Of a DNA stretch of 34,140 bases, positions 6,270 to 13,160 are shown piece after piece; the first letter of the stretch is position 1, and each line of letters starts with the position of its first letter. The DNA is from Syntrophus sp. (in: bacteria) (GTDB lineage Bacteria; Desulfobacterota; Syntrophorhabdia; Syntrophorhabdales; Syntrophorhabdaceae). Under the pieces are notes generated by a model. The model saw nothing but the letters and a program-made list of their open reading frames with translations, did not search any database and had not been told where the DNA came from. The position numbers and the translations under genes were made by a program. The DNA is taken from contig PNOF01000023.1 in NCBI GenBank assembly GCA_013824645.1, forward strand, positions 1 to 34,140, read 5' to 3'.

Positions 6270-6311
6270 TTGTGCCTACCGATTCCAGTTCAGTATTCAT
6301 GGCGCGCAATA

Positions 6312-6905
6312 TTATGTTCCTTTGATTCCAGGCTCTTTTTTTCTTTTTTCGATCACGGGGTCAATCTTGTTGAGGACAGGGACAATCTTCTCTCTAAATT
6401 TCTTTTGGAGACTCTTACCACCTGTCTCTCTCGCCAGTTCCGTATGCCTATCATCTGGCACGGGGCCTTTGGTTGTCAGCTCTTCAATGACGGCTTTCAC
6501 AATGTATTTGATCACTTTCGCAGATGGGACATTGTCGTCGATTGCACCTACGTCGTATTTCGCAACCTGATCGGGATATTTCTTGACGTTTGTGTCATAC
6601 TTTCCCTGAAACTCCAATACTCTTGCGCGCAACGGTGATTCCGCCATTCCTGGTGCTGGTGTTGAATCAAGCACCTCAAAGAGCGGATTCCTAGTTATGG
6701 AATCAATAATGAACGACATGGTTACATCAAGTTCAGGAGTCCTGTTCAACTCGTTCTCTATAGCTCGGAGGTAGGTAAGTAACTCTTTCAGATATTTGTT
6801 GAGACAGTATGAAATGTTCACATCAACATAGTTTTGCTTGAACATACCAGAAACCGCTTCATATATCTCTTCATCTACTGCAAATGATTTTACTTTCTTA
6901 GCCAT
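6312..6905 (-). CDS. RHH-like regulatory protein of unknown family
   Basis: 197 aa. The start is supported by AGGAG about 9 nt before ATG. The first ~45 residues (VKSFAVDEEIYEAVSGMFKQ, then ISYCLNKYLKELLTYL) have the strand-helix-helix layout of ribbon-helix-helix proteins. The rest is charged and helical, with no known domain. An inverted repeat (6927-6955) lies just upstream in its promoter region, consistent with autoregulation. It precedes the xis-int pair on the same strand and may control integration or copy number of the element. Function inferred from position and fold only. Confidence 0.55.
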   Translation of the reverse strand: MAKKVKSFAVDEEIYEAVSGMFKQNYVDVNISYCLNKYLKELLTYLRAIENELNRTPELDVTMSFIIDSITRNPLFEVLDSTPAPGMAESPLRARVLEFQGKYDTNVKKYPDQVAKYDVGAIDDNVPSAKVIKYIVKAVIEELTTKGPVPDDRHTELARETGGKSLQKKFREKIVPVLNKIDPVIEKRKKEPGIKGT

Positions 6906-6926
6906 GTTTATCGCTCCTTAGTAACA

Positions 6927-6955
6927 GTTATTAAAACTTAATAAGAATTAATAAC
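6927..6955. promoter_or_regulatory. Operator-like inverted repeat before the RHH-like gene
   Basis: GTTATTAA (6927-6934) and TTAATAAC (6948-6955) form a perfect 8-bp inverted repeat 13 bp apart, in very AT-rich DNA 22 bp upstream of the 6312-6905 start codon. Position and symmetry suit a repressor binding site, possibly for the gene's own product. Confidence 0.45.
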
Positions 6956-7030
6956 AGTATTCAAGTATTCTGTCAAGAAGTTTTTTGGGAAATAAAGTTC
7001 AAGGAGTTAGTTTGTCTTGAATACACATAA

Positions 7031-7210
7031 AAGATAAGCAAAGATGAGTCTCGACAACTTCCTAGAAGCAGTAAGATCGATGATCTTGGCAATATTGAAG
7101 ATTTAAACTGGCAATCGATGGAATTTCTATTGCTAAACAACAAGGATTCAAGAGAAAATAGGAATACAGTTTGGGGCGGTGAAAAGAAAACGAACAAATA
7201 CAAGACTTGA
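7031..7210 (+). pseudogene. Start-less reading frame upstream of the secreted protein gene
   Basis: 59 sense codons without ATG, GTG or TTG at the 5' end (it opens after a TAA at 7028). The translation includes IDDLGNIEDLNWQSMEFLLL and a basic end (GGEKKTNKYKT). It looks more protein-like than the surrounding frames and may be a decayed gene. It ends 28 bp before the 7238 start codon and may serve only as its leader. Confidence 0.25.
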
Positions 7211-7237
7211 CCCGCAACCTTTTACAGGAGATGCTCA

Positions 7238-7546
7238 ATGAAACGTTCGCTATTTTTAATTGCTTTCGCTTTACTTCTCGCAACGCTCTATGTCGTTTTA
7301 TGTGCCACCCCAGCAAGCTCGGTATTAACCCAAGGACCTAACACCCGTGGACCTTACACGCAAGGACCGATCGATGGTAAGTGCAATCCTGGGTACTCAC
7401 TTCAGTCATACCATGGAAAGATGCAGTGCATTAAATGCGACCCAGACTATAGATACACAATATATAATAATCAAGAATTGTGTATCATGTGCAACCCTGG
7501 ATATAGCTACACAATATATAACAACCAGGATCTTTGCGTTAAATAG
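7238..7546 (+). CDS. Small secreted cysteine-repeat protein
   Basis: 102 aa with a ribosome site (AGGAG, 7 nt before ATG). A signal peptide covers about residues 1-28 (KRS, then a hydrophobic core LFLIAFALLLATLYVVLC, then ATPASS). After a Gly/Pro/Thr-rich linker come three repeats of about 18-20 residues of the form C-N/D-P-G/D-Y-x4-Y-x5-C-x-x. The last two are nearly identical: CDPDYRYTIYNNQELC and CNPGYSYTIYNNQDLC. Each repeat has two cysteines and would form a disulfide loop outside the cytoplasm. It is the only plus-strand gene of element B and faces the replication gene. Family not recognised; a virion, adhesin or toxin role is speculation. Confidence 0.65.
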   Translation: MKRSLFLIAFALLLATLYVVLCATPASSVLTQGPNTRGPYTQGPIDGKCNPGYSLQSYHGKMQCIKCDPDYRYTIYNNQELCIMCNPGYSYTIYNNQDLCVK

Positions 7547-7556
7547 AAACAGGGGC

Positions 7557-7572
7557 CAGGATATTAATCCTG
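7557..7572. repeat. Hairpin between convergent genes
   Basis: CAGGAT-ATTA-ATCCTG forms a 6-bp hairpin in the 82-bp gap between the convergent secreted-protein and rep genes. No T-run follows on either strand, so it is at best a weak or factor-dependent terminator. Confidence 0.3.
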
Positions 7573-7628
7573 AAGGGTTGATAGCACAAACAACGACCAC
7601 CATTCATGAACAGGCAAGAACGTGCAGT

Positions 7629-8750
7629 TTAGCCCGAACTCTCAATGATTGCCCCCAGTATTCTATGAACCGTTTCATCTTTGATGATTACGAACCCATT
7701 AAACCACTTATCCCGAAGCCGCTTCTCATAGGGATACTTCGGCTTGACTCTGATTTTTGTTCCATCGGAGAGTTTCTTTGTCCTCCTTTGTGTGCTCCTA
7801 AGGTATCTTCTAAGGGTGCGCTGAGTAAGAAGGATTTGATGATCTGTAATATCTATTTCTTCTCCTGGTGAAAGCTCTATTTTGCCCATATGGCCCCAGA
7901 CGCGACCGATTGAAGAAGAGTTTTCACCAACTATCTCGGATGCCTCTTTTGAGATATAGGAAGACCACTTTGACATATAGGCGTTATAACCATCACCAGC
8001 AAGATATCCGTAACTATTTCTATTGAAAAGGACTGCAATAGCTTTCATTTTATCTCTTTTGGTTCCTGTTATCTTTATCCAGTGATTGCCTATGTCATAG
8101 AAGACTGAATAATAACGAGCATCATCAGACAACCATTCCGGGCACTGAACGACAAAATGACCATGAGGACAATATTGATCTTTAAGGGTGCCGGTTTTAC
8201 GGCTTTCATATTCCTTCTTCCATAGTACCCACATGCCGGGGTAATGACGTTCAATGTATTTCTTGAGTAGATTAATATCATGAGAAAACTTTAACGCCCT
8301 TTCTTCTATGGTTCTTTCCTCCATTGTGTCATCAGGGTATGTAAGTTCAAATCTGAATTGCCAAGGGGTTGCAATCTTACATTGAAACTTTTTCATAGCT
8401 ACCCTTGATTTTCTGGAAAACCGTGTGATCTTTCCCCTCTTTGCATTTGATTCATGTTTACTACCCCTTAAACAGGAAACAGGACGCTTTATTTCAGTCA
8501 TACCGGGATAAACGATCAATTGGGGATGTATAAAGGGTTGCGTATCAATACTTTTCCAAATATGGCTCTTTAACAAGCGGGAGCCATCCGTTTCAACGTT
8601 CACTACTGACGGGGTTGACTCATATGGTCGGTTGGCGCGGCTTTGGGCTTCGGCGGCAGCGCCGGTAGGGCTGCCCTGCCTATGCCCTCCGCCGCGCAAT
8701 GCATATCTTTTCTTTGTTGACGTATCAGGTGAAGGTGCTATAATAGACAT
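7629..8750 (-). CDS. rep: Rolling-circle replication initiator (HUH endonuclease)
   Basis: 373 aa; ATG at 8750 follows AAGGAG by 5 nt. The first ~105 residues look disordered. The core begins at FSRKSRVAMKKF and has motif I as FRFELTYPDD (132-141), the metal-binding HUH motif as CPHGHF (H196, H198), and the catalytic-tyrosine motif as YNAYMSKWSSYISKEA (Y258, Y265, K268). This order and the FSRKSR lead-in match replication proteins of filamentous phages and rolling-circle plasmids. It nicks one strand at the element's origin and stays covalently attached through tyrosine. The gene points away from the right attachment site; a hairpin 43-84 bp upstream could hold the nick site. No phage assembly gene accompanies it. 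Confidence 0.85.
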   Translation of the reverse strand: MSIIAPSPDTSTKKRYALRGGGHRQGSPTGAAAEAQSRANRPYESTPSVVNVETDGSRLLKSHIWKSIDTQPFIHPQLIVYPGMTEIKRPVSCLRGSKHESNAKRGKITRFSRKSRVAMKKFQCKIATPWQFRFELTYPDDTMEERTIEERALKFSHDINLLKKYIERHYPGMWVLWKKEYESRKTGTLKDQYCPHGHFVVQCPEWLSDDARYYSVFYDIGNHWIKITGTKRDKMKAIAVLFNRNSYGYLAGDGYNAYMSKWSSYISKEASEIVGENSSSIGRVWGHMGKIELSPGEEIDITDHQILLTQRTLRRYLRSTQRRTKKLSDGTKIRVKPKYPYEKRLRDKWFNGFVIIKDETVHRILGAIIESSG

Positions 8751-8792
8751 AGCTCTCCTTCATGATCAAAGCGTGTTTGAGAGTTATCGTCT

Positions 8793-8834
8793 GCCACCGG
8801 GATTGCCATCCCCCCCGACTGTTTTCCCGGTGGC
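8793..8834. repeat. GC-rich hairpin upstream of rep
   Basis: GCCACCGGGA (8793-8802) and TCCCGGTGGC (8825-8834) form a perfect 10-bp stem with a 22-nt loop containing seven C in a row. It lies in the rep leader. Such hairpins often mark the double-strand origin of rolling-circle replicons; on the plus strand it is followed by a T-rich stretch and could also act as a terminator at the element's edge. Confidence 0.5.
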
Positions 8835-8873
8835 TTCTTTAACAATTCTTTTTTAAATAATCTTCTCTGAAAC

Positions 8874-8897
8874 TTGGGTGGTGGCTTAGGTGGGAAC
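8874..8897 (+). repeat. End-proximal direct repeat, right copy
   Basis: Similar to 5124-5147 in the same orientation (shared TGGGTGGTG and GGTGGGA blocks). A further GGTGGTGG occurs near 8907. It lies about 107 bp inside the right attachment repeat, as expected for a recombinase arm region. Confidence 0.4.
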
Positions 8898-9003
8898 TCT
8901 AAATATCGGTGGTGGTAAATCAACCATCTACAGACAGCAGATACCGCAGAAACAAATTTGTAAGTTATTGATATTACTTGTAAATAGGCTTTACCAGTAA
9001 GTT

Positions 9004-9051
9004 CTTCTAATCCGTAGGTTCTGGGTTCGATTCCCGGCGGGCGCGCTTTTA
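9004..9051 (+). repeat. Attachment-site repeat, right copy (3' part of tRNA-Arg(TCT))
   Basis: Identical over 48 bp to 5072-5119. The sequences on both sides differ from the left copy, so this is the outer boundary of element B. DNA to the right of it is ordinary chromosomal sequence. A tRNA 5' half is absent here too. Confidence 0.9.
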
Positions 9052-9301
9052 TCAAGAGCTTATTAATCTGCTATTTTGACCATGCCAGGTACTATGCATA
9101 ATGCTGTAATAACGGAAAAATGAGATAATCCCACATATCCGTGATACAATGCCCGATGCCAATCCTGGCGCACGGGGAAGCTTTAAGGACGAGACATCTG
9201 ATCATAAATACAGCACATTTTATTTGACCCGCAGGGTAATTAGTGATAATTTTTTGCACTGACATGCATTTCTGATCATAATATATATTATGGAGGTTGT
9301 A

Positions 9302-9736
9302 ATGTTACGGAATGTATTTATTGCATTAGCCATTGTTATCACGCTGGTACTGGTTGCGGGGGCATCAGCTGAAATGAAAGAGGGTCTTTGGGAAATTACA
9401 ACAAAAGCAGAAATGAAAGGAATGCCCGTGCAGATACCGCCAACAACAATGAAGCAGTGCATCACCAAGAAGGATCTGGTGCCAAAGCCGGAGAAACAGG
9501 AAAAGGGTCAGGAATGCAAGATGCAAGACCAGAAAGTAAGCGGCGATACCGTAACCTATACTATGGAGTGTAAAACCGCCGAAAGCACCATGACGAGCAC
9601 TGGCACGATCACCTATAAGGGAGATTCTTATAACGGTACTACCAATACAACAATGAAAGCCAAGGGTCAACCCGATATACTGATGACCGGTAAAATGACC
9701 GGTAAATATATCGGCCCCTGCACAAAAGAAAAATAA
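9302..9736 (+). CDS. DUF3617 family periplasmic protein
   Basis: 144 aa from ATG at 9302, chosen because GGAGG lies 6 nt upstream; an ATG at 9290 overlaps that site. A signal peptide covers about residues 1-23 (LRNVFIALAIVITLVLVAGA, cleavage near SAE). The mature part begins EMKEGLWEITTKAEMKGMPV, then has PTTMKQCITKKDLVP, CKMQDQKVSGDTVTYTMEC and TMTSTGTITYKGDSYNGT, the pattern of DUF3617 proteins, with four cysteines. The family is exported and common in proteobacteria; its function is unknown. It is monocistronic and the first backbone gene after the mobile region. Confidence 0.85.
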   Translation: MLRNVFIALAIVITLVLVAGASAEMKEGLWEITTKAEMKGMPVQIPPTTMKQCITKKDLVPKPEKQEKGQECKMQDQKVSGDTVTYTMECKTAESTMTSTGTITYKGDSYNGTTNTTMKAKGQPDILMTGKMTGKYIGPCTKEK

Positions 9737-9769
9737 AGGGCAGGTCATAGAAAATATTCGAGCTGTAGA

Positions 9770-9797
9770 CAGCCCTTACTCGTAGTACAACGGGCTG
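9770..9797 (+). terminator. Possible terminator after the DUF3617 gene
   Basis: CAGCCC (9770-9775) and GGGCTG (9792-9797) can form a 6-bp stem with a 16-nt loop, followed by ATTTTATT. The stem is short and the loop large, so the call is tentative. Confidence 0.35.
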
Positions 9798-9818
9798 ATT
9801 TTATTAAGGGGATATATC

Positions 9819-10880
9819 GTGAACATAGAAGTGACAAAAAGAAAGAGAAGCAGGATCAAAAAGGTCGATTTTAATAATCTTGAATTCGGGGTGGATTTTT
9901 CTGACCACATGTTTTCCGTTCGTTATGGAGAGGGAAAATGGGGTGCCCCCAAGATAGAACCCTATGGCACAATCAAGATAGAACCCAGTTTATGCTCACT
10001 CCATTACGGTCAGGTTGTTTTCGAGGGTCTCAAGGCCTTCCGGACTGTAACGGGGAAGATTAACCTCTTTCGTCCCGATAAGTACCATGAACGGTTCAAC
10101 AGGTCTAATGAACGGCTCTGTATCCCCTTTATTCCGTACGAACTTTTTATCAATGGCATTAAAGAGCTTGTGCTTCTGGATCAAGCCTGGATTCCCGAAA
10201 AGAAGGGTTGTTCTCTCTATATACGGCCTTTTATATTCGCAACGGATAATTTCCTTGGAGTCAGGGTTTCCTATACTTACAATTTCACGATTATCACCTC
10301 CCCTGTGGGCGCTTATTATAAGGAAGGTTTGAATCCTGTCAGGCTCATTACCTCTGGAGAATATGTCCGGGCAGCCAAGGGTGGTCTGGGTGCTGTAAAA
10401 ACACCTGCCAACTATGCCGCTTCTCTGTTGCCGGGCGAAGAAGCAAAAAAGAAGGGTTTTACGCAAGTCCTGTGGCTTGACGCCGCAGAAAACAGGTATA
10501 TCGAAGAAGTGGGCACCATGAATATCGCATTCATCATCGACGGCAAACTCGTGACGCCGCCTCTCGAAGGCTCTATTCTTCCGGGAGTCACCCGCGATTC
10601 CGTTATTTCCCTCGCAAATCACTGGGGTATTCCCGTTGAAGAACGACAAATCAGCATTGAGGAAGTCTTTGCGAAAGCAAAAGACGGCTCCTTGCAGGAA
10701 GTTTTCGGAACAGGCACCGCTGCTGTCATCTCTCCCGTGGGATGGATCCAGCATGCAGGAGAGATGATTACGATCCATAATGGAGAGATAGGACCTTTAT
10801 CGCAGAAATTTTACGATGAGATTACCGGAATGCACTACGGCGAGAAACCTGATTTGTTCGGATGGTGCCTTACCCTGTAA
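9819..10880 (+). CDS. ilvE: Branched-chain amino acid aminotransferase
   Basis: 353 aa, class IV pyridoxal-phosphate aminotransferase of the longer (mammalian/Bacillus-like) BCAT type. Motifs in order: SLHYGQVVFEGLKAFR (~60-75), LFRPDKYHERFNRSNERLC, LYIRPFIFATDNFLGV, GGLGAVKTPANYAAS with catalytic lysine K194, and EEVGTMNIAF (E230 region) followed by TPPLEGSILPGVTRDS. It transfers amino groups between glutamate and the keto acids of leucine, isoleucine and valine, the last step of their synthesis and first of their breakdown. Length is normal and all key motifs are present. It converges on prmA with only 16 bp between stop codons and no obvious terminator. Confidence 0.95.
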   Translation: MNIEVTKRKRSRIKKVDFNNLEFGVDFSDHMFSVRYGEGKWGAPKIEPYGTIKIEPSLCSLHYGQVVFEGLKAFRTVTGKINLFRPDKYHERFNRSNERLCIPFIPYELFINGIKELVLLDQAWIPEKKGCSLYIRPFIFATDNFLGVRVSYTYNFTIITSPVGAYYKEGLNPVRLITSGEYVRAAKGGLGAVKTPANYAASLLPGEEAKKKGFTQVLWLDAAENRYIEEVGTMNIAFIIDGKLVTPPLEGSILPGVTRDSVISLANHWGIPVEERQISIEEVFAKAKDGSLQEVFGTGTAAVISPVGWIQHAGEMITIHNGEIGPLSQKFYDEITGMHYGEKPDLFGWCLTL

Positions 10881-10896
10881 ACGATGAGAATGTTTT

Positions 10897-11733
10897 TTAA
10901 GCGTTCTTCTTTTGCAAGACGAATCCCCGCCAGGCGTTCTTTTGTTCCATACGTATCAGGGAAAAAGAGTTGAAGAGTGAGAGAAGTTCTTTTCTGTCCC
11001 GCCCCAGGATACCGGAAACGACGAGGTATCCACTCTCTTTAACAAGAGTCATAACATGGGCTGAAGTTGCCTTGAATGTCCTGATATCGATATTCGCGAG
11101 GACAATGTCATAAGCCCCGCGCACTTGTTGCAGATCGGAACAGGTGAGCGCTATATTGGATACATTGTTCAGGTCTATGTTCTTATGAGCCGAGAGTACC
11201 GTATCTTCGTCGTTGTCCACAGCAACAACCTTTTGAGCTCCGAGAACGGTGGCATAGAGAGAAAGGATAGCCGAACCGCAGCCGATGTCGAGGATGCTCT
11301 TGTCCTTCATGTCCATGCCGCCCATGAGTTTTACCATAATCCTCGTTGATTCATGTCTGCCTGTGCCGAAGGCCATTCCGGGCTCGATAAGAATGCGGAT
11401 ACCCTTGCGTTTTGTCTTGTTCCAGGGCGCCAGGATTGTTATTCCCTCAACCTGTATCGGGCGAAAATATTTTTTTGTCATTTCCGCATAATCCTGCTCC
11501 GGTTCATCTACAACGAGGGTATCTTTTGTCTCCATCTTTGATGTCTGCAGTATATGAAGGAAGGCATCGACATTGTCGGGATAGCATTTTATGACAGCAT
11601 CATTTCCCTTTTCCTCAATCCATATCCCCCCAGGTGAAAGAGCTTTGTAAAGTACTTCCGGGAACAATTCCTCTGCCCCTTTTTCAACAACGATATCAAC
11701 GCGTTTTTTGAAACCTTTCCGGGCAGATGTCAT
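10897..11733 (-). CDS. prmA: Ribosomal protein L11 methyltransferase
   Basis: 278 aa. The N-terminal ~95 residues form the L11-binding part. PGMAFGTGRHEST (118-130) is the characteristic PrmA segment, LDIGCGSAILSLYA (148-161) is the SAM-binding motif I, AVDNDEDTV binds the SAM ribose, and VLANID (211-216) replaces the NPPY motif. It trimethylates lysines and the N-terminus of L11. The start has AAGGAAAA upstream. The N-terminus is shorter and more divergent than in enterobacterial PrmA, as in other deltaproteobacterial forms. It is monocistronic. Confidence 0.9.
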   Translation of the reverse strand: MTSARKGFKKRVDIVVEKGAEELFPEVLYKALSPGGIWIEEKGNDAVIKCYPDNVDAFLHILQTSKMETKDTLVVDEPEQDYAEMTKKYFRPIQVEGITILAPWNKTKRKGIRILIEPGMAFGTGRHESTRIMVKLMGGMDMKDKSILDIGCGSAILSLYATVLGAQKVVAVDNDEDTVLSAHKNIDLNNVSNIALTCSDLQQVRGAYDIVLANIDIRTFKATSAHVMTLVKESGYLVVSGILGRDRKELLSLFNSFSLIRMEQKNAWRGFVLQKKNA

Positions 11734-12088
11734 AGTTAGGTATTTTCCTTTCCTGATAGATTTGTTTTTTTATAGTAACCGGTGGATCCATCCGTTGCAG
11801 ATGCTGCTTGCTTCCACTATTTCTTTTTCATCAAGCATATCTTTGGGCTGATTATAACGAAAAAAAAAGATATTAGCAAATTGAACAATGAACCATCAAT
11901 TATTGATAAATATTGGTTATAAAGGCTTAAAGAACCTCCCCAACCCATATTCCTACACATGCATATTTTCCTTGCACTGCCGAACCTGATCCCCGCACCC
12001 TGAAGCATCTTAAGGAGCAAGGATATAGTTCCACCCGTCCTGCAGCGGCCAGAACTCCATTTGTTCGACTGCACTAAAACCTGAAAGA
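11734..12088. other. Non-coding gap with no supported feature
   Basis: 355 bp between prmA and the secreted-protein gene. It contains a nine-A run near 11860 and AT-rich DNA around 11870-11930, possibly promoter DNA for prmA, but no hexamer pair, ribosome site or RNA structure convincing enough to call. An 85-codon minus frame here has unstructured composition and is not supported. Confidence 0.4.
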
Positions 12089-12496
12089 TCAGGGATTATC
12101 AAGTACCCACGCTCTGTGGGGTGGAACCCATTTGCCATTTATGGATTGACCCGGCACCTCGACCCATTGCCCTGGTGAAGGGTTACCGTCCAATCTGGAA
12201 GTAACGGCTGGATCAGGATAGGCGTAACCCTGATTCGAAAAATAGCCGGGCGGAGGTGTGGTATAGACAACGGTAGGTGGGGGATATGAATAGGGATAGA
12301 CATAGACAGGCGCTGGTGTATAATACCATGGCCGGGCAATGGCAGCGCCGAGAAGGACCCCACCCGTGAATGCTCCAGCTCCGTACCACCCCCTGCCGCC
12401 CCTGTGCCCGTACCATCTTGCCTGGCTGGTAGCAGGAAGCGCAAGCGAAATGCCTATAAGGACAACAATGATAATCACAAGACTCTTCTTTTTCAT
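12089..12496 (-). CDS. Secreted Gly/Tyr/Pro-rich protein
   Basis: 135 aa from ATG at 12496, with GGAGG 6 nt upstream; an earlier ATG at 12511 overlaps the ribosome site. A signal peptide covers residues 1-26 (KKKSL, then IIIVVLIGISLALPATSQA). The mature N-terminus is RWYGHRGGRGWYGAGAFTGG followed by LLGAAIA, a glycine-zipper-like stretch. Then comes a Pro/Tyr region (YYTPAPVYVYPYSYPPP) and a C-terminal segment with WVEVPGQSINGKWVPPHRAW. Proteins of this composition are common envelope proteins in proteobacteria, often next to stress-related genes; the function is unknown. Confidence 0.75.
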   Translation of the reverse strand: MKKKSLVIIIVVLIGISLALPATSQARWYGHRGGRGWYGAGAFTGGVLLGAAIARPWYYTPAPVYVYPYSYPPPTVVYTTPPPGYFSNQGYAYPDPAVTSRLDGNPSPGQWVEVPGQSINGKWVPPHRAWVLDNP

Positions 12497-12581
12497 AGAT
12501 GCCTCCTTCACAGTTTGCCATTCTTTGCTAGCTCTATTTAATCTGTAATTACAGAGAATTGCGAGTAGGGCTCCGCCCGGT

Positions 12582-13160
12582 TCACAGGTTTCTCTTTAAG
12601 CCTTCAGCTAATTGACTTAGAAGCCTGAGCTGTTCCTGTTGCATTAAAATGAGTTCACTCCATTGTTTATCCCTCAGTAAATCTATTTTCTCATGAAGCG
12701 TCATTATTTCAAGCTCCGCCTTCAAGTTGACCTCGTAATCATGCTCTGCGCTCAAGCGGTCCTTATAAGCCTGGCGGTTTTGAGACATCAAAATTATCGG
12801 AGCTTGAATAGCGGCAAGCATAGATAAAAACAGATTCAGCAGAATGTACGGATATGGATCAAATGACTTACTGTAACTGATGAGAACAAATGAATTAAGG
12901 AGAACCCAAATAAAAAGGACAACCGCAAAGATTGATATAAATGTCCAGGAGCCGCCAAAGGTAGCGACTTTGTCAGCCAGCCTCTGGCCAAAAGTCTGTT
13001 GCTCGGAAAAATCTTGAGCGACATTTCTCGCAATGTGAGTTCTCTCGGCGAGATGATGAGCAACGTGCTTTTCTTGTTTACCAAGTTGCTCATATTTCGT
13101 GCGAAAAAGCTTTTCTGATATTTCGACTTCTTTCTGATTCATCGTGTTATCTTTATGCAT
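12582..13160 (-). CDS. DUF1003 family membrane protein
   Basis: 192 aa. A basic, His-containing N-terminus leads into FGQRLADKVATFGGSWTFIS, then a first transmembrane helix (~70-95). DPYPYILLNLFLSMLAAIQA and PIILMSQNRQAYKDR form the second helix and the family signature, followed by DYEVNLKAELEI and a coiled-coil tail (~140-190). This is the DUF1003 layout; the role is unknown, though relatives have been linked to cation homeostasis, which would suit the nearby P-type ATPase. The start could instead be ATG at 13142; neither has a strong ribosome site. Confidence 0.85.
   Translation of the reverse strand: MHKDNTMNQKEVEISEKLFRTKYEQLGKQEKHVAHHLAERTHIARNVAQDFSEQQTFGQRLADKVATFGGSWTFISIFAVVLFIWVLLNSFVLISYSKSFDPYPYILLNLFLSMLAAIQAPIILMSQNRQAYKDRLSAEHDYEVNLKAELEIMTLHEKIDLLRDKQWSELILMQQEQLRLLSQLAEGLKRNL

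Larger units (their letters stand above)
5072..9051. mobile_element. Integrated rolling-circle element B in tRNA-Arg(TCT)
   Basis: The segment is bounded by 48-bp direct repeats of a tRNA-Arg(TCT) 3' fragment and has the integrase at its left edge. It carries integrase, an excisionase-like protein, an RHH-like regulator, a secreted cysteine-repeat protein and an HUH replication initiator. One repeat copy plus the interior gives a predicted 3932-bp circle. Further direct repeats inside both ends (5124-5147 and 8874-8897) may be recombinase arm sites. There is no recognisable relaxase, Zot/pI ATPase or coat gene, so transfer or packaging would depend on another element. Confidence 0.8.

Noticed and set aside
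7347..7871. 174-codon plus frame across the secreted-protein and rep genes
   Set aside because: It is out of frame with the signal-peptide protein and antisense to rep, whose motifs are clear.
8738..9055. 105-codon minus frame starting in the right attachment repeat
   Set aside because: Its start (MIKARPPGIEPRTYGLEE) is the antisense translation of a tRNA 3' half, a well-known artefact, and the rest crosses the hairpin and arm repeats with no protein-like pattern.
9996..10778. 260-codon minus frame antisense to ilvE
   Set aside because: The plus frame has all class IV aminotransferase motifs; the antisense frame is a coding shadow with no ribosome site.
11817..12074. 85-codon minus frame between prmA and the secreted-protein gene
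   Set aside because: Composition is irregular, there is no family pattern or ribosome site, and it includes a lysine run from a poly-A tract.
12139..12521. Frames overlapping the Gly/Tyr-rich secreted protein
   Set aside because: Repetitive GC-rich coding sequence gives long alternative frames; only the chosen one has a signal peptide and a GGAGG site.
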